From Collinsella aerofaciens (GTDB lineage: Bacteria > Actinomycetota > Coriobacteriia > Coriobacteriales > Coriobacteriaceae): a stretch of DNA of 28,032 bases. Both the position numbers and the translations under genes were made by a program. Below, one piece after another: positions 7,781 to 16,076 of the stretch. The notes under the pieces are model-generated. The model had not been told where the DNA came from. It did no database searches and was given only the letters and a program-made list of their open reading frames with translations. Location of the stretch: NCBI GenBank assembly GCA_030826265.1, contig JAPJOH010000030.1, positions 1 to 28,032 on the forward strand. The letters run 5' to 3'. Numbering within the stretch: the first letter of the stretch is position 1; every line of letters starts with the position of its first letter.

Positions 7781-8310
7781 AGCAGTCCACGCTCCAAAAG
7801 CATCTCGGCACAAAGGTAGGAAACGTCCTCGAAGGACTTGTTGCGAATATCAAGGGTAATATCGGCGGCCTGGCGATACAGCGGACGGCGATGCTCAAAC
7901 AAGCGCGCGGCATGCTCGGGCGAGCGGAAATCGGGGCGCGTGTCGGACCGACGAATCTGGCGAATCGAATCCTCAAAGTCGCCCTCGAGGTACACGCACG
8001 TACCCATTTCGTGCATCAGCTCAATATTCACCGGCGTCTCGACGATACCGCCACCGCACGAAACCAACAGACTGCGCTCGCTTTGGAGCGAACGGAGCGC
8101 CGAGGTCTCGAGCTCGCGAAAACGATCCTCACCCTCGGTCTCAAAAATCTCGGTTACCGACTTGCCGCAGCGGCGGACGACTAGGCGGTCGGTATCGATA
8201 AAACGCCGCTTGAACATAGTGCCGACGTTGCGCGCGAGCGTCGATTTGCCCGCGCCCAAAAAGCCGATAAAGAAGATATGGTCGCAGCCGTGTTTGGTGT
8301 GCTGGGACAT
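7777..8310 (-). CDS. aroK: Shikimate kinase
   Basis: Shikimate kinase transfers phosphate from ATP to shikimate in the chorismate pathway. The 177-residue P-loop kinase has Walker A GFLGAGKST (16-24), the shikimate-binding DTD (39-41), FRELE with Arg64, the GGG turn (86-88) and the C-terminal RRPLYRQAA segment with the adenine/phosphate-contacting Arg. All residues expected of an active enzyme are visible, in contrast to the AroB-like protein it overlaps by 4 nt. The ATG lies 8 nt after the YqeG-type gene; GAGGAA inside that gene can serve as ribosome site. Confidence 0.96.
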   Translation of the reverse strand: MSQHTKHGCDHIFFIGFLGAGKSTLARNVGTMFKRRFIDTDRLVVRRCGKSVTEIFETEGEDRFRELETSALRSLQSERSLLVSCGGGIVETPVNIELMHEMGTCVYLEGDFEDSIRQIRRSDTRPDFRSPEHAARLFEHRRPLYRQAADITLDIRNKSFEDVSYLCAEMLLERGLL

Positions 8311-8318
8311 GACGAGAC

Positions 8319-8816
8319 CTATTCCTCGCAGGGAAGGTCGCGCAGGGCCCGGCGCTCAAAGATACGGAAGATCTGCGTATACCACAGGTCCTGCGTGGCC
8401 TGCGGCTTTACCAGGATGGTATCGACGCCGGCGAAGTTGCCGCTCCACACGTCCGTGTAGAGCTGATCACCGATCAGCACCGCCTCGTCGGCCGTGGCGC
8501 CGAGGCGCTTAAGACCCGCCTTGAGGGCAAACGGTGCCGGCTTCATGGCGTGGCTGATGGCCTCGAGTCCCAGCTCGCGTGCTGATGCCATGACCTGGTC
8601 GCGATGCCAGTTGTTGGACACCATGCACAGCTTAAAGCCTTTGGCGCGGGCGGTATCGAGCCAAGCGGAAACCGCGGCGGGAACCTGCTCGGTGTCGCGC
8701 GGCACCAGGGTGTTATCGCGATCGAGCAGAATGGCGCGTTTGCCGTCGGCCCACAGGGTATTAAGGTCGATGCGATCGACCGAGGCAACGTAACGTTTGG
8801 GGCTAAAAATCCTCAT
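8319..8816 (-). CDS. YqeG family HAD IIIA-type phosphatase
   Basis: The 165-residue product starts at ATG 8816 (MRIFSPKRYV), 1 nt after the mltG stop. A longer in-frame extension reads into mltG and is rejected. HAD motif I is DRDNT (32-36, nucleophile Asp32 and acid Asp34), motif II is MVSNN, and motif III is the Lys/GDQLYTD region. There is no cap domain, as in the YqeG/GEP4-like class (subfamily IIIA). Relatives include mitochondrial phosphatidylglycerophosphate phosphatase Gep4, but the substrate of bacterial YqeG is not settled. It is part of the alaS-ruvX-mltG-yqeG-aroK run. Confidence 0.93.
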   Translation of the reverse strand: MRIFSPKRYVASVDRIDLNTLWADGKRAILLDRDNTLVPRDTEQVPAAVSAWLDTARAKGFKLCMVSNNWHRDQVMASARELGLEAISHAMKPAPFALKAGLKRLGATADEAVLIGDQLYTDVWSGNFAGVDTILVKPQATQDLWYTQIFRIFERRALRDLPCEE

Positions 8817-8817
8817 G

Positions 8818-10251
8818 CTAATTCCAAGACTGTTGATGCTCTTCGTAGGTTTGCGAGAAGTACTCCTCGTCCTGCGTAATGTAGAAATACAGGTCATCGG
8901 AGTCGGTCGGCTCAAGCGTGGCCTTGAGTGCCTCGAGCGACGGAGAGCAGATGGGCGTGGGTGGCAGACCCTCATGCTTATAGGTGTTATACGGACTATC
9001 GCTCTGCAGGTCGTCGGCGGTAACCTCGCCACCGGTGACATACATCATAGTCGCATCGCTATTGAGATAGCGCAGACCGTCGAGCTTGCCGGCAAGGCGG
9101 TTGTAGAAAACCGAGGCCACATGCGCACGTTGATCGGCGTTGAGGCCCTCGCGCTCAACGATAGAGGCCAAGTTGACGATGTCGTAGTCGGACATCTCCA
9201 CACCGTAGCGTTCCTTGATCTTGGCTTCGCAGCTCGCAAAGTCAAGCGACTTGTACTCGGTCTTAAACTGATCGAGCATAGCGCGAATCACGTCATCGGC
9301 CGTCGGCGAATCGCCCAGCGAATAGGTCTTGGGGAACAAGAAACCCTCGAGCGAATCGTTGGCGGCGCCCTTAAGGAAGCTATAGTCGTCCACGTAGTTG
9401 GAGGCCTTGGCCTGGTTGAGGAAGTCTTCCTTAGAGATGCTGTCGTAGGCCTGGGCCACACGGTCGGCGACTTGATCGACCGTCAGGCCCTCAGGGATAG
9501 TCAGCGTATTGGAGCCCGCGTTGGGGCCTTCCATGAGCTGCTGAACAACCTTGGTCGCATCCATGAGTGTGGTGAACGAATAATCACCAGGCTTGAGCGA
9601 CATATCGGCGTTGAGCTTTTTCACCGCCGCATAGTAATCCTTGGGATTTTCTACGATATGGTTCTCGGAGAGAATCGAAGCGATGCTGTCACCCGAGGCA
9701 CCATCGGGAATCGTGATAGTAACCTGCTGGCCTGCAACGACTTTCGCACCCTCACCGCCAAAGAAGCCCTTGACGGCTGGCACGACAAAGAAAACGATCG
9801 CGACAAGCGCAAGCACGGCAACAACGCCACCGATAATCATAGGCACCGGGGAGCTTTTCTTTTGAGCACCGCGACGAGCATGCGTGTTGTAGCTCGAGCG
9901 GGTCGCCGGAGCAACGCCATGCGAACCACGAGCGTGATGCGAATGCGATTGGGGGGCCTGCGTTCGCTGGGTAGGTGCCTGCTGCTTAAAGCGGGTGCCG
10001 CCTGCAGGCTGGGCCGTACGAGCAGTGGGCTGCTGAACCGCGTGAGAAGCCGAATGCTGAACCGAACGAGCAGAAGGCTGCTGACCCGTCCGTTGAACAG
10101 GTTGGGCCGAACGAGAGAAGGACTGCGCCGGGCGCGCGGCAGGCTGAGCTGCGCGCTGCGTCGGCTGTGCCGGACGCTGGCCAGGCTGGGCAGGGCGCGA
10201 CGCCGGCTGCTGTGTACGATTCGGCTGGCGCGGATCGGAAGCACTAGGCAT
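8818..10251 (-). CDS. mltG: Endolytic transglycosylase MltG
   Basis: MltG is a membrane-anchored lytic transglycosylase that cuts nascent glycan strands and sets peptidoglycan strand length. The chosen ATG (10251) has GAGGAGG 6 nt upstream and overlaps the ruvX end by 8 nt, giving 477 residues. Residues 1-135 form a cytoplasmic low-complexity Gln/Pro/Ala/Arg region. One membrane helix follows (about 137-160), then the YceG domain. That domain carries the catalytic Glu302 in LEGFLFPKTY, plus LASIVEREG, VFYNRLAGK, SDATMMYV and YNTYKHEGLPPTPICSPS. The extended N-terminus resembles those of other actinobacterial MltG proteins, and its function is unknown. Confidence 0.95.
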   Translation of the reverse strand: MPSASDPRQPNRTQQPASRPAQPGQRPAQPTQRAAQPAARPAQSFSRSAQPVQRTGQQPSARSVQHSASHAVQQPTARTAQPAGGTRFKQQAPTQRTQAPQSHSHHARGSHGVAPATRSSYNTHARRGAQKKSSPVPMIIGGVVAVLALVAIVFFVVPAVKGFFGGEGAKVVAGQQVTITIPDGASGDSIASILSENHIVENPKDYYAAVKKLNADMSLKPGDYSFTTLMDATKVVQQLMEGPNAGSNTLTIPEGLTVDQVADRVAQAYDSISKEDFLNQAKASNYVDDYSFLKGAANDSLEGFLFPKTYSLGDSPTADDVIRAMLDQFKTEYKSLDFASCEAKIKERYGVEMSDYDIVNLASIVEREGLNADQRAHVASVFYNRLAGKLDGLRYLNSDATMMYVTGGEVTADDLQSDSPYNTYKHEGLPPTPICSPSLEALKATLEPTDSDDLYFYITQDEEYFSQTYEEHQQSWN

Positions 10252-10672
10252 GCGAAACCTCCTCGTTTTTACGATCGAGCCACGTCTGCAAAAACAGGCT
10301 GGCGGCAATCATGTCGATCTTGCCCCTCATCTGCTTTTCGTTGAGTCCCTGCTCGCGCAGGATACGCTTGGCCTCTTGCGAGGACAGACGCTCGTCCTCA
10401 AACTCCAACGGAAGATCGAGCTCGTCGGCAATCTTTTGCGCCACAGCGGCAACGCGCACGGCCTGAGGGCCGGGCTCACCGGCCATGGTCAGGGGACGTC
10501 CGCTTACCAGGATGTCGGGCTCATAGTCCTCAACCAGGTAGCGGAACGTCTTGGCCATACCGGTGACCTCGGCAGCCGGAAGCACCTTGACAGGCATCGC
10601 CATCTTGCCATCACGGCTCGAGACGGCGATGCCAATCCTGGTCTCCCCTATGTCCAGCGCGAGCGCAACCAC
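10244..10672 (-). CDS. ruvX: Holliday junction resolvase-like protein RuvX (YqgF)
   Basis: This is a 142-residue RNase H-fold nuclease of the YqgF family, implicated in pre-16S rRNA 5'-end maturation and possibly in junction resolution. The first strand carries the acidic residue in LALDIGETRIG (Asp7). FEDERLSS and a C-terminal KIDMIAASLFLQTWLD complete the acidic active site. The start is GTG at 10672, 17 nt after the alaS stop; only a weak AAGAAG precedes it. Adjacent alaS and mltG are its usual neighbours in Gram-positive genomes. Confidence 0.95.
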   Translation of the reverse strand: MVALALDIGETRIGIAVSSRDGKMAMPVKVLPAAEVTGMAKTFRYLVEDYEPDILVSGRPLTMAGEPGPQAVRVAAVAQKIADELDLPLEFEDERLSSQEAKRILREQGLNEKQMRGKIDMIAASLFLQTWLDRKNEEVSHA

Positions 10673-10689
10673 AGCGACTTCTTAGATTC

Positions 10690-13347
10690 TTAGGCGCCGA
10701 GCGCGGTCTTAGCGGCCGCGAGGGCATCGGCGATGCCGGCAGCATTCTTGCCACCGGCCTGGGCCATGTTGGGACGACCGCCACCGCGACCGTCGACCAG
10801 ACCCGCGATCTGCTTGATCACGTTACCGGCGTGGAAACCGGCCTTGACGGCGTCATCGGAGCCGGCAGCGAGCAGGGCCGGAGTGCCCTTCTCAGTCACG
10901 CTGGCGACGACACAAGCGACAGGGCCGGCGACCTTCTGGTGCACGGTATCCCAAACGTTGCGCAGGTCAGCGGCCTCGAGACCCTGAAGCTCAGCAACAA
11001 CAAGCTTGTAGCCATTCAGCTCGACAGCACCCTCGATGGCGCTGGAGATCGCATCGGAGGAGCCACCAGTGAGCGCCTTCTTGAGCTTGTTGGACGTCTC
11101 GCGCAGCTCGGCCTGCAGGTTCTCCACGCGGGCGGGAACCTCGTCGACGCGGCACTTGAGCGCAGCGGCGGCGGCGTCAACGAGCGCCAGGCGGTCGGCC
11201 ATGTAGTCGAGGGCACCCTTAGAGGTCACGGCCTCGATACGGCGGACATTGGAGCCCGTGGAGGACTCGGAAATGATCTTGAACAGGCCAATCTCGGCGG
11301 TATTGGCGGCATGAGTGCCACCACAGAGCTCGCGGGAGAACGGCTGGTCCTCGGCGCCCACGGAGACGACGCGGACAACATCGCCGTACTTCTCTCCAAA
11401 CAGAGCGACAGCGCCGGCAGCCTTAGCCTCGTCAATGCCCATGACACGGGTCACAACCGGCTTGGAAGCGAAGATCTGCTGGTTGACCAGGTCCTCGACA
11501 GCCTTGAGCTGCTCGGAGGACAGGGCCTCGAAGTGCGTGAAGTCAAAGCGCAGGTGCTCGGGCGTCACCAGCGAACCGGCCTGGGAGACATGCTCGCCCA
11601 GGACCTGCTTAAGGGCGGCGTCGAGCAGGTGGGTGGCGGTGTGGTTGCGGCGCAGGAAACCACGGCGCTCGGCGTCGAGCGCGGCGGTCACGGTAGCACC
11701 GACGGTCAGCGTGCCCTCGGCAACGTGGGCGACGTGAGCATACAGGCCGTTGTGGTTCTTGGTATCGGAAACGGTCAGCGAAACGCCCTCGGCGGAAAGC
11801 TCGCCGGCGTCACCCTGCTGGCCGCCCATCTCGGCGTAGAACGGGGTGCGGTCGAGCACGACCTCGACGTTCTCGCCGGCGGCAGCGGACTCGACGGACT
11901 CGCCGTTGCGCACGATGGCGACAACCTTGGCGCCCTCGATCACATCGTTGTCATAGCCGTCGAACTCGGTCGCAGCGACCTTGTCGGAAAGCTCAACCCA
12001 CACGTCGTTGAAGCTGCCCCAGGCGTCGCCCTTGGCATTGGCGCGGGCGCGGGCCTTCTGGTCCTCCATGCAGGCAGTGAAGCCGTCCATGTCGACGTCG
12101 TGGCCAGCGGTGCCGGCGATCTCGACGGTTAGGTCGATGGGGAAACCAAAGGTGTCGTGCAGCTTAAAGGCAACATCGCCCGGAAGCACAGCGCCCTCGG
12201 CAAGCGCTGCCAGTGCCTCATCCAGGTAGACGCGGCCGTTGTCGAGCGTCGTGGAGAAGCGCTCCTCCTCGGAGGCAACGATACCCTTGACGAGCGCGAC
12301 GTTCTTGAGCAACTCGGGATAGGCCTCGCCCATCTGAGCGTTGACCTCGTCGATGAACTTGGTCAGGAAGGCACCCTCGATACCCAGCAGGCGACCGTGG
12401 AACACGGCACGGCGGAGCAGACGGCGAAGGACGTACTCGCGACCCTCGTTACCGGGGAGGATGCCGTCGGAAATCATAAAGTCGACGGCACGGGAGTGAT
12501 CGGCGATGATGCGCAGCGAGCGGCTGACGCCGGAGTAGTCATCGGCGTCATAGGTCTTGCCGCTGATCTTCTCACCGAGCTTGATGAGGTGCTGCATCAG
12601 ATCGCCGTCGTAGTTGGCGGTCTTATGCTGCATGATGGCGGCCATGCGCTCCAGGCCCATACCCGTATCGAGGTTGCGATGCGGCAGCTCCGGCATGGAG
12701 CCGTCCTCCTGGCGGTCGTACTGGGTAAAGACGAGGTTCCAGAACTCCAGGAAGCGGTCGCAGTCGCAGCCAGGCTTGCAGTCGGGGCTGCCGCAGCCGA
12801 CCTCCTCGCCCATATCAAAGTAGATCTCAGAGCACGGACCGCAGGGGCCGGTGGGGCCAGCGGCCCAGAAGTTGTCGTCCTCGCCCAGGCGAGAGATGTG
12901 ATCCTCGGCAACGCCCAGGGAGCGCCACACATCGTGGGTCTCGTCGTCCTCGGTAAAGACGGTGAAGTACAGGCGGTCGAGCGGCAGTTTGAACTCCTTG
13001 GTAATGAGCTCAAAGGCCCAAGCGCAGGCCTGCTGCTTGGAGACGCCGCCAAAGGAGAAGTCGCCGAGCATCTCGAAGAAGGACAGGTGACGGCCGTCCT
13101 CGCCGATGCAATCGATGTCGTTGGTGCGGACGCACTTCTGGCAGGAGATAGCGCCGATCTCCTTCATGGTCTTCTTGCCCTGGTAGTACTCCTTAAACTG
13201 GTTCATGCCGGCGTTGGCAAGCAGCAGCGAAGGATCGTCGGGGACGAGGGACGAAGAAGGATAGAGCTTAAGACCGCGCTCCTCAAAGAAGTTGAGGAAC
13301 TTGGAGCGGATCTCGGCCGTAGTCATTGACGGGTAGTCAGCACTCAT
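10690..13347 (-). CDS. alaS: Alanyl-tRNA synthetase
   Basis: AlaRS charges tRNA-Ala and edits mischarged Ser and Gly. Starting at ATG 13347 (GAGGAG upstream) gives 885 residues, the normal full length; a 30-residue upstream extension runs through the promoter and is rejected. Visible parts include the class II catalytic core (FFEERGL, NAGMNQFKEYY, GPTGPCGPCSEIY). The editing domain has its zinc ligands in NHTATHLLDAAL and CGGTHAANT. The C-Ala domain contains DGRGGGRPNMAQAGG. It is preceded by its own promoter and followed closely by ruvX. Confidence 0.98.
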   Translation of the reverse strand: MSADYPSMTTAEIRSKFLNFFEERGLKLYPSSSLVPDDPSLLLANAGMNQFKEYYQGKKTMKEIGAISCQKCVRTNDIDCIGEDGRHLSFFEMLGDFSFGGVSKQQACAWAFELITKEFKLPLDRLYFTVFTEDDETHDVWRSLGVAEDHISRLGEDDNFWAAGPTGPCGPCSEIYFDMGEEVGCGSPDCKPGCDCDRFLEFWNLVFTQYDRQEDGSMPELPHRNLDTGMGLERMAAIMQHKTANYDGDLMQHLIKLGEKISGKTYDADDYSGVSRSLRIIADHSRAVDFMISDGILPGNEGREYVLRRLLRRAVFHGRLLGIEGAFLTKFIDEVNAQMGEAYPELLKNVALVKGIVASEEERFSTTLDNGRVYLDEALAALAEGAVLPGDVAFKLHDTFGFPIDLTVEIAGTAGHDVDMDGFTACMEDQKARARANAKGDAWGSFNDVWVELSDKVAATEFDGYDNDVIEGAKVVAIVRNGESVESAAAGENVEVVLDRTPFYAEMGGQQGDAGELSAEGVSLTVSDTKNHNGLYAHVAHVAEGTLTVGATVTAALDAERRGFLRRNHTATHLLDAALKQVLGEHVSQAGSLVTPEHLRFDFTHFEALSSEQLKAVEDLVNQQIFASKPVVTRVMGIDEAKAAGAVALFGEKYGDVVRVVSVGAEDQPFSRELCGGTHAANTAEIGLFKIISESSTGSNVRRIEAVTSKGALDYMADRLALVDAAAAALKCRVDEVPARVENLQAELRETSNKLKKALTGGSSDAISSAIEGAVELNGYKLVVAELQGLEAADLRNVWDTVHQKVAGPVACVVASVTEKGTPALLAAGSDDAVKAGFHAGNVIKQIAGLVDGRGGGRPNMAQAGGKNAAGIADALAAAKTALGA

Positions 13348-13393
13348 AGAGGGAATCTCCTCAGTTTCACATCGAAACAGTTCAAACGTAACG

Positions 13394-13421
13394 ATATTAC
13401 CATCCCACCGCGCAAGTGCAA
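13394..13421 (-). promoter_or_regulatory. Candidate promoter of the alaS operon
   Basis: On the minus strand TTGCAC (13416-13421) and TAATAT (13394-13399) are 16 bp apart, about 47 nt before the alaS ATG. The -35 abuts the U-tract of the preceding terminator, a compact terminator-promoter junction. Confidence 0.5.
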
Positions 13422-13448
13422 AAAAGAGGGCCGGCACAATGCCGGCCC
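13420..13448 (-). terminator. Rho-independent terminator of the sigma factor/permease operon
   Basis: GGGCCGGC (13428-13435) and GCCGGCCC (13441-13448) form an 8-bp GC stem with loop ACAAT, followed on the minus strand by TCTTTTTT. It lies about 50 nt after the AI-2E permease stop. Confidence 0.9.
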
Positions 13449-13499
13449 TTCAGCGAAATTGCATGTTAGCGCGTATGAATATTAATCCGAATTACCCCG

Positions 13500-14909
13500 C
13501 TAGTTGTCATCATCGTCCAAGGAGCCGTCGATGCCGGTATTGGTATCGTCGTCCGAGTTGGAATCATCCTCTTTGGCAAAGGGGTTCTTGAAGAAGCCCG
13601 TGGCATCGGGCTGCAGACCAGAGAGCTTAATCCAGGGATTATCGAGCTCGGGCTTGGGCATGGCCTTGGCCTCGGGCGCAGTCTCGTTGCCGATGAGCTC
13701 GGACTCGTAGATGAAAGTGTCGTCGCCGAGCGCGTCGTAGGCGGCGACCGGGTTGCCATCGGCATCGCGGTACGGCGTGCCCTTAAACACGGCGCCGTCA
13801 TAGGCCACAAGCTGACGGCCGGTCTCATTCTCGAAGTAGTACACGAAGATGCCCTTGAGGGCCGCACAAAGCGGGATGGCAATAATCATGCCGATGGGCC
13901 CCATGAGTGCCGAACCAATAACGAGCGCCGTGAGGCTCATAATGGGATGCACCTGCACTGAGCTCTGCATGACCTTAGGCGAAATCACATTGTCGGTGAC
14001 GTTTTGCGCGACCATCGTCACGATGAGCGTCCATAACGCCAACATGGGGCTGAACATGAAACCGAGTACCGTGGCGATTGCTGCGCTCACCCAGGGACCG
14101 ACGACCGGAACCAAATGCATGATGCCGGTAAAGATAGCCATGAGCGCCGCATACGGATGACCGATGATCATAAAACCGATAAAGGCGAGGAAACCACCGC
14201 AGATGGACGTCACGACCATACCGCGCATGTAGCCGCCGACAGAGCGAGAAAGGATGGCGACCATAAAGCAGTACGAGGTCTCCTTCTCCTGACCGATGAT
14301 GGTGCAAATCTCGTGATGCATGCGAGGGTAGTCGCAGGCCATCCAGTAGGCAAGCACCAGACCAAGGAAGATCACGAACAACTGCGAGGCCGTATTGGTG
14401 ATGAGCGGGAACACACCGCGACCAAGCTCGGCAGCAATCTGAGACACATACTTCGATGCCACGGTAACCAGGGACGAAAGATTATCGTCCAAATACTCCT
14501 TGAGCGGCGTGTTGTTGAGCGTCTTGGCATGCGAGATCATCTCATTGAGATCGCCACCCGCAACACGAAGCTGCTCGGGCAGGCGGCTCAGGACTTCCAT
14601 GATCTGACCAAAGAGAATCGGCGACAAGATGCAAACGACACCGACGAGCACGGCAACAACAACAATAAGCGCGACAAGCGAACCGATGCCGCGATTCACG
14701 CCATGGTGCTCGAGCCAGTTGGTGATCGGGGACATCACAAAAGCAATGATGGAACCGACGGCAAGAAACTCAATAACCGGTGCCAGGATGCCCATAAGGT
14801 TAAAGATGACAGCGGCGATGACAATGCAGGCGACAACAGCCCAAATGCGCAGCGTCAGAATGCGGGTGTCGCGCAGCACGCGATCGGTTTGTTGGGGGTG
14901 CTCACTCAT
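13500..14909 (-). CDS. AI-2E family transporter (PerM-like permease)
   Basis: This is a 469-residue polytopic membrane protein of the AI-2E/PerM/TqsA family. Two hydrophobic helices lie near residues 22-64 and another near 78-102. A soluble segment then contains SRLPEQLRVAGG. Further helices from about 178 to 370 include the conserved HLVPVVGPWVSAA, PKVMQSSVQVHP and GPIGMIIAIPL. The last 100 residues are hydrophilic and end in an Asp-rich tail. Family members export autoinducer-2 or act in Na+/H+ or osmotic physiology, so the name does not fix the substrate. It overlaps the sigma factor gene by 4 nt (ATGA), implying co-expression. Confidence 0.9.
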   Translation of the reverse strand: MSEHPQQTDRVLRDTRILTLRIWAVVACIVIAAVIFNLMGILAPVIEFLAVGSIIAFVMSPITNWLEHHGVNRGIGSLVALIVVVAVLVGVVCILSPILFGQIMEVLSRLPEQLRVAGGDLNEMISHAKTLNNTPLKEYLDDNLSSLVTVASKYVSQIAAELGRGVFPLITNTASQLFVIFLGLVLAYWMACDYPRMHHEICTIIGQEKETSYCFMVAILSRSVGGYMRGMVVTSICGGFLAFIGFMIIGHPYAALMAIFTGIMHLVPVVGPWVSAAIATVLGFMFSPMLALWTLIVTMVAQNVTDNVISPKVMQSSVQVHPIMSLTALVIGSALMGPIGMIIAIPLCAALKGIFVYYFENETGRQLVAYDGAVFKGTPYRDADGNPVAAYDALGDDTFIYESELIGNETAPEAKAMPKPELDNPWIKLSGLQPDATGFFKNPFAKEDDSNSDDDTNTGIDGSLDDDDN

Positions 14910-15697
14910 GAACGAATCATCACTCCGTCGGGGTCGATCTTGTCCTGAATCTTCTTAAGCGTGCGGCGCAGCAGACGCGAAACCTGCACCTGCGAGATGC
15001 CCAGCTTCTTGGCAATCTCGATCTGGGTCATGCCCTTCACAAAGCGCAGCTCGATCACCTCGCGCTCGCGCGGCGAGAAATCGCGGATGGCTTCCTCGAT
15101 CACCAGGCGGTCATCGGTAAAGTCGAGCTCGTTGTCATCGTCGGCGTAACGGTCGAGAATCGAGGGCGCATCGTCGGAATCGGACGCACCAGGAGCCTCG
15201 ATGGGCACCGAGGTATAGGCCGAAGACGATTCCATAGCCTCGAGGACCTCATCGACAGTCACATCTAGATACTCAGCGATCTCCTCAACCTTGGGCGAAC
15301 GCTGCAGCTCGTTGGTAAGTTTGTCAGTAGCCTGGTTGACCTTGGCCGAGAGCTCCTGCAGACGACGCGGTACGCGCACACTCCAGCCCTTGTCGCGAAA
15401 ATGGCGTTTGATCTCGCCCAGGATAGTGGGTGTCGCAAACGTGGTGAACTCGAGTCCGCGCTCGGGATCAAAACGGTCGATAGCCTTGAGCAAGCCCAGA
15501 TAGCCGACCTGCATGAGGTCGTCGAGCGGCTCGCCGCGATTCTTAAATTTGTTGGCAAGAAACCTTACCAGGTTCATATGGGACATGACGAGCTGCTCAC
15601 GGGCGTCCGGATCACCGGTCTCCTTGTAACGACGAAACAGCTCGCGAGTTTTCTCCTTGTCCCAAGCGGTCTTGCCGCTCCGGGAACGTTCGGTCAT
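14906..15697 (-). CDS. SigB/SigF/SigG-type RNA polymerase sigma factor
   Basis: This is a 263-residue group 3 sigma-70 factor. Region 2 spans about 16-85 with LDDLMQVGYLGLLKAIDRFDPERG and the -10-recognition FTTFATPTILGEIKRHFRDKG. Region 3 spans about 105-170 with RRLQEL. Region 4 (200-250) ends in the helix-turn-helix MTQIEIAKKLGISQVQVSRL. Factors of this type control general stress or sporulation genes and are usually held by an RsbW/SpoIIAB partner. The gene directly upstream (1-nt gap) encodes such a relative, which supports a stress-type role; sporulation is not suggested by anything here. The regulon cannot be inferred from this window. Confidence 0.94.
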   Translation of the reverse strand: MTERSRSGKTAWDKEKTRELFRRYKETGDPDAREQLVMSHMNLVRFLANKFKNRGEPLDDLMQVGYLGLLKAIDRFDPERGLEFTTFATPTILGEIKRHFRDKGWSVRVPRRLQELSAKVNQATDKLTNELQRSPKVEEIAEYLDVTVDEVLEAMESSSAYTSVPIEAPGASDSDDAPSILDRYADDDNELDFTDDRLVIEEAIRDFSPREREVIELRFVKGMTQIEIAKKLGISQVQVSRLLRRTLKKIQDKIDPDGVMIRS

Positions 15698-15698
15698 A

Positions 15699-16076
15699 TT
15701 AGATATCCGCCTTGAGGTCGAGGGAAAGCGTCAGGGGCGCCGTAGTCTTTTCGTAGGAGTCGCACACGCTCGCGAGGATGAGCTCGGCATACACCGCAGC
15801 CTGGTCGTCTTCATCGACCGTAGCCTGGTCGCCAAAGGTAATAGTCATGCCAACGTGGGTCTCATCGACATCGAATTTGATGGTGATGTCATCGCAGTCG
15901 ACCGCGGTGCAACCAAAGATGAAAGCCTCCTCAGCAGCCATGCGGATGTCCTCGATGCGATCGACAGACATAGAGCACAGGGCACCAACGTTGGCTGCCG
16001 TCATGCGCACAAGGCGAGCGAGACGCGGGTCACCGGCAACGGTCAGCGTGATAGGGCAGGTTGCTTCGCTACTCAT
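15699..16076 (-). CDS. RsbW-like anti-sigma factor with degenerate ATPase fold
   Basis: The start at ATG 16076 overlaps the DUF948 gene end by 8 nt and gives 125 residues, shorter than the 140-160 of RsbW/SpoIIAB. Position directly before a SigB-type sigma gene and the overall pattern (SVDRIEDIRMAAEEA near 37-51, then alternating strands ITIKFDV, VGMTITFGD) match the GHKL anti-sigma kinase fold. However, the N-box that should read ExxxN(H) is EAFIF, with Phe54 at the Mg-binding Asn position. No DxGxG motif follows. It may bind sigma without kinase activity. No RsbV-like antagonist gene is in the window. Confidence 0.75.
   Translation of the reverse strand: MSSEATCPITLTVAGDPRLARLVRMTAANVGALCSMSVDRIEDIRMAAEEAFIFGCTAVDCDDITIKFDVDETHVGMTITFGDQATVDEDDQAAVYAELILASVCDSYEKTTAPLTLSLDLKADI

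Noticed and set aside
8817..9041. N-terminal extension of the YqeG-type protein
   Set aside because: It reads through the mltG end in another frame; ATG 8816 gives the normal family N-terminus.
8797..10344. 515-codon open frame on the plus strand
   Set aside because: It is a shadow of mltG, with an Arg/Leu-rich low-complexity translation derived from the Gln/Pro repeats on the other strand.
10831..12132. 433-codon open frame antisense to alaS
   Set aside because: No recognisable domain; alaS is complete and unambiguous on the other strand.
13348..13437. 30-residue upstream extension of AlaRS
   Set aside because: It runs through the candidate alaS promoter and the preceding terminator; ATG 13347 has a good ribosome site and the normal family N-terminus.
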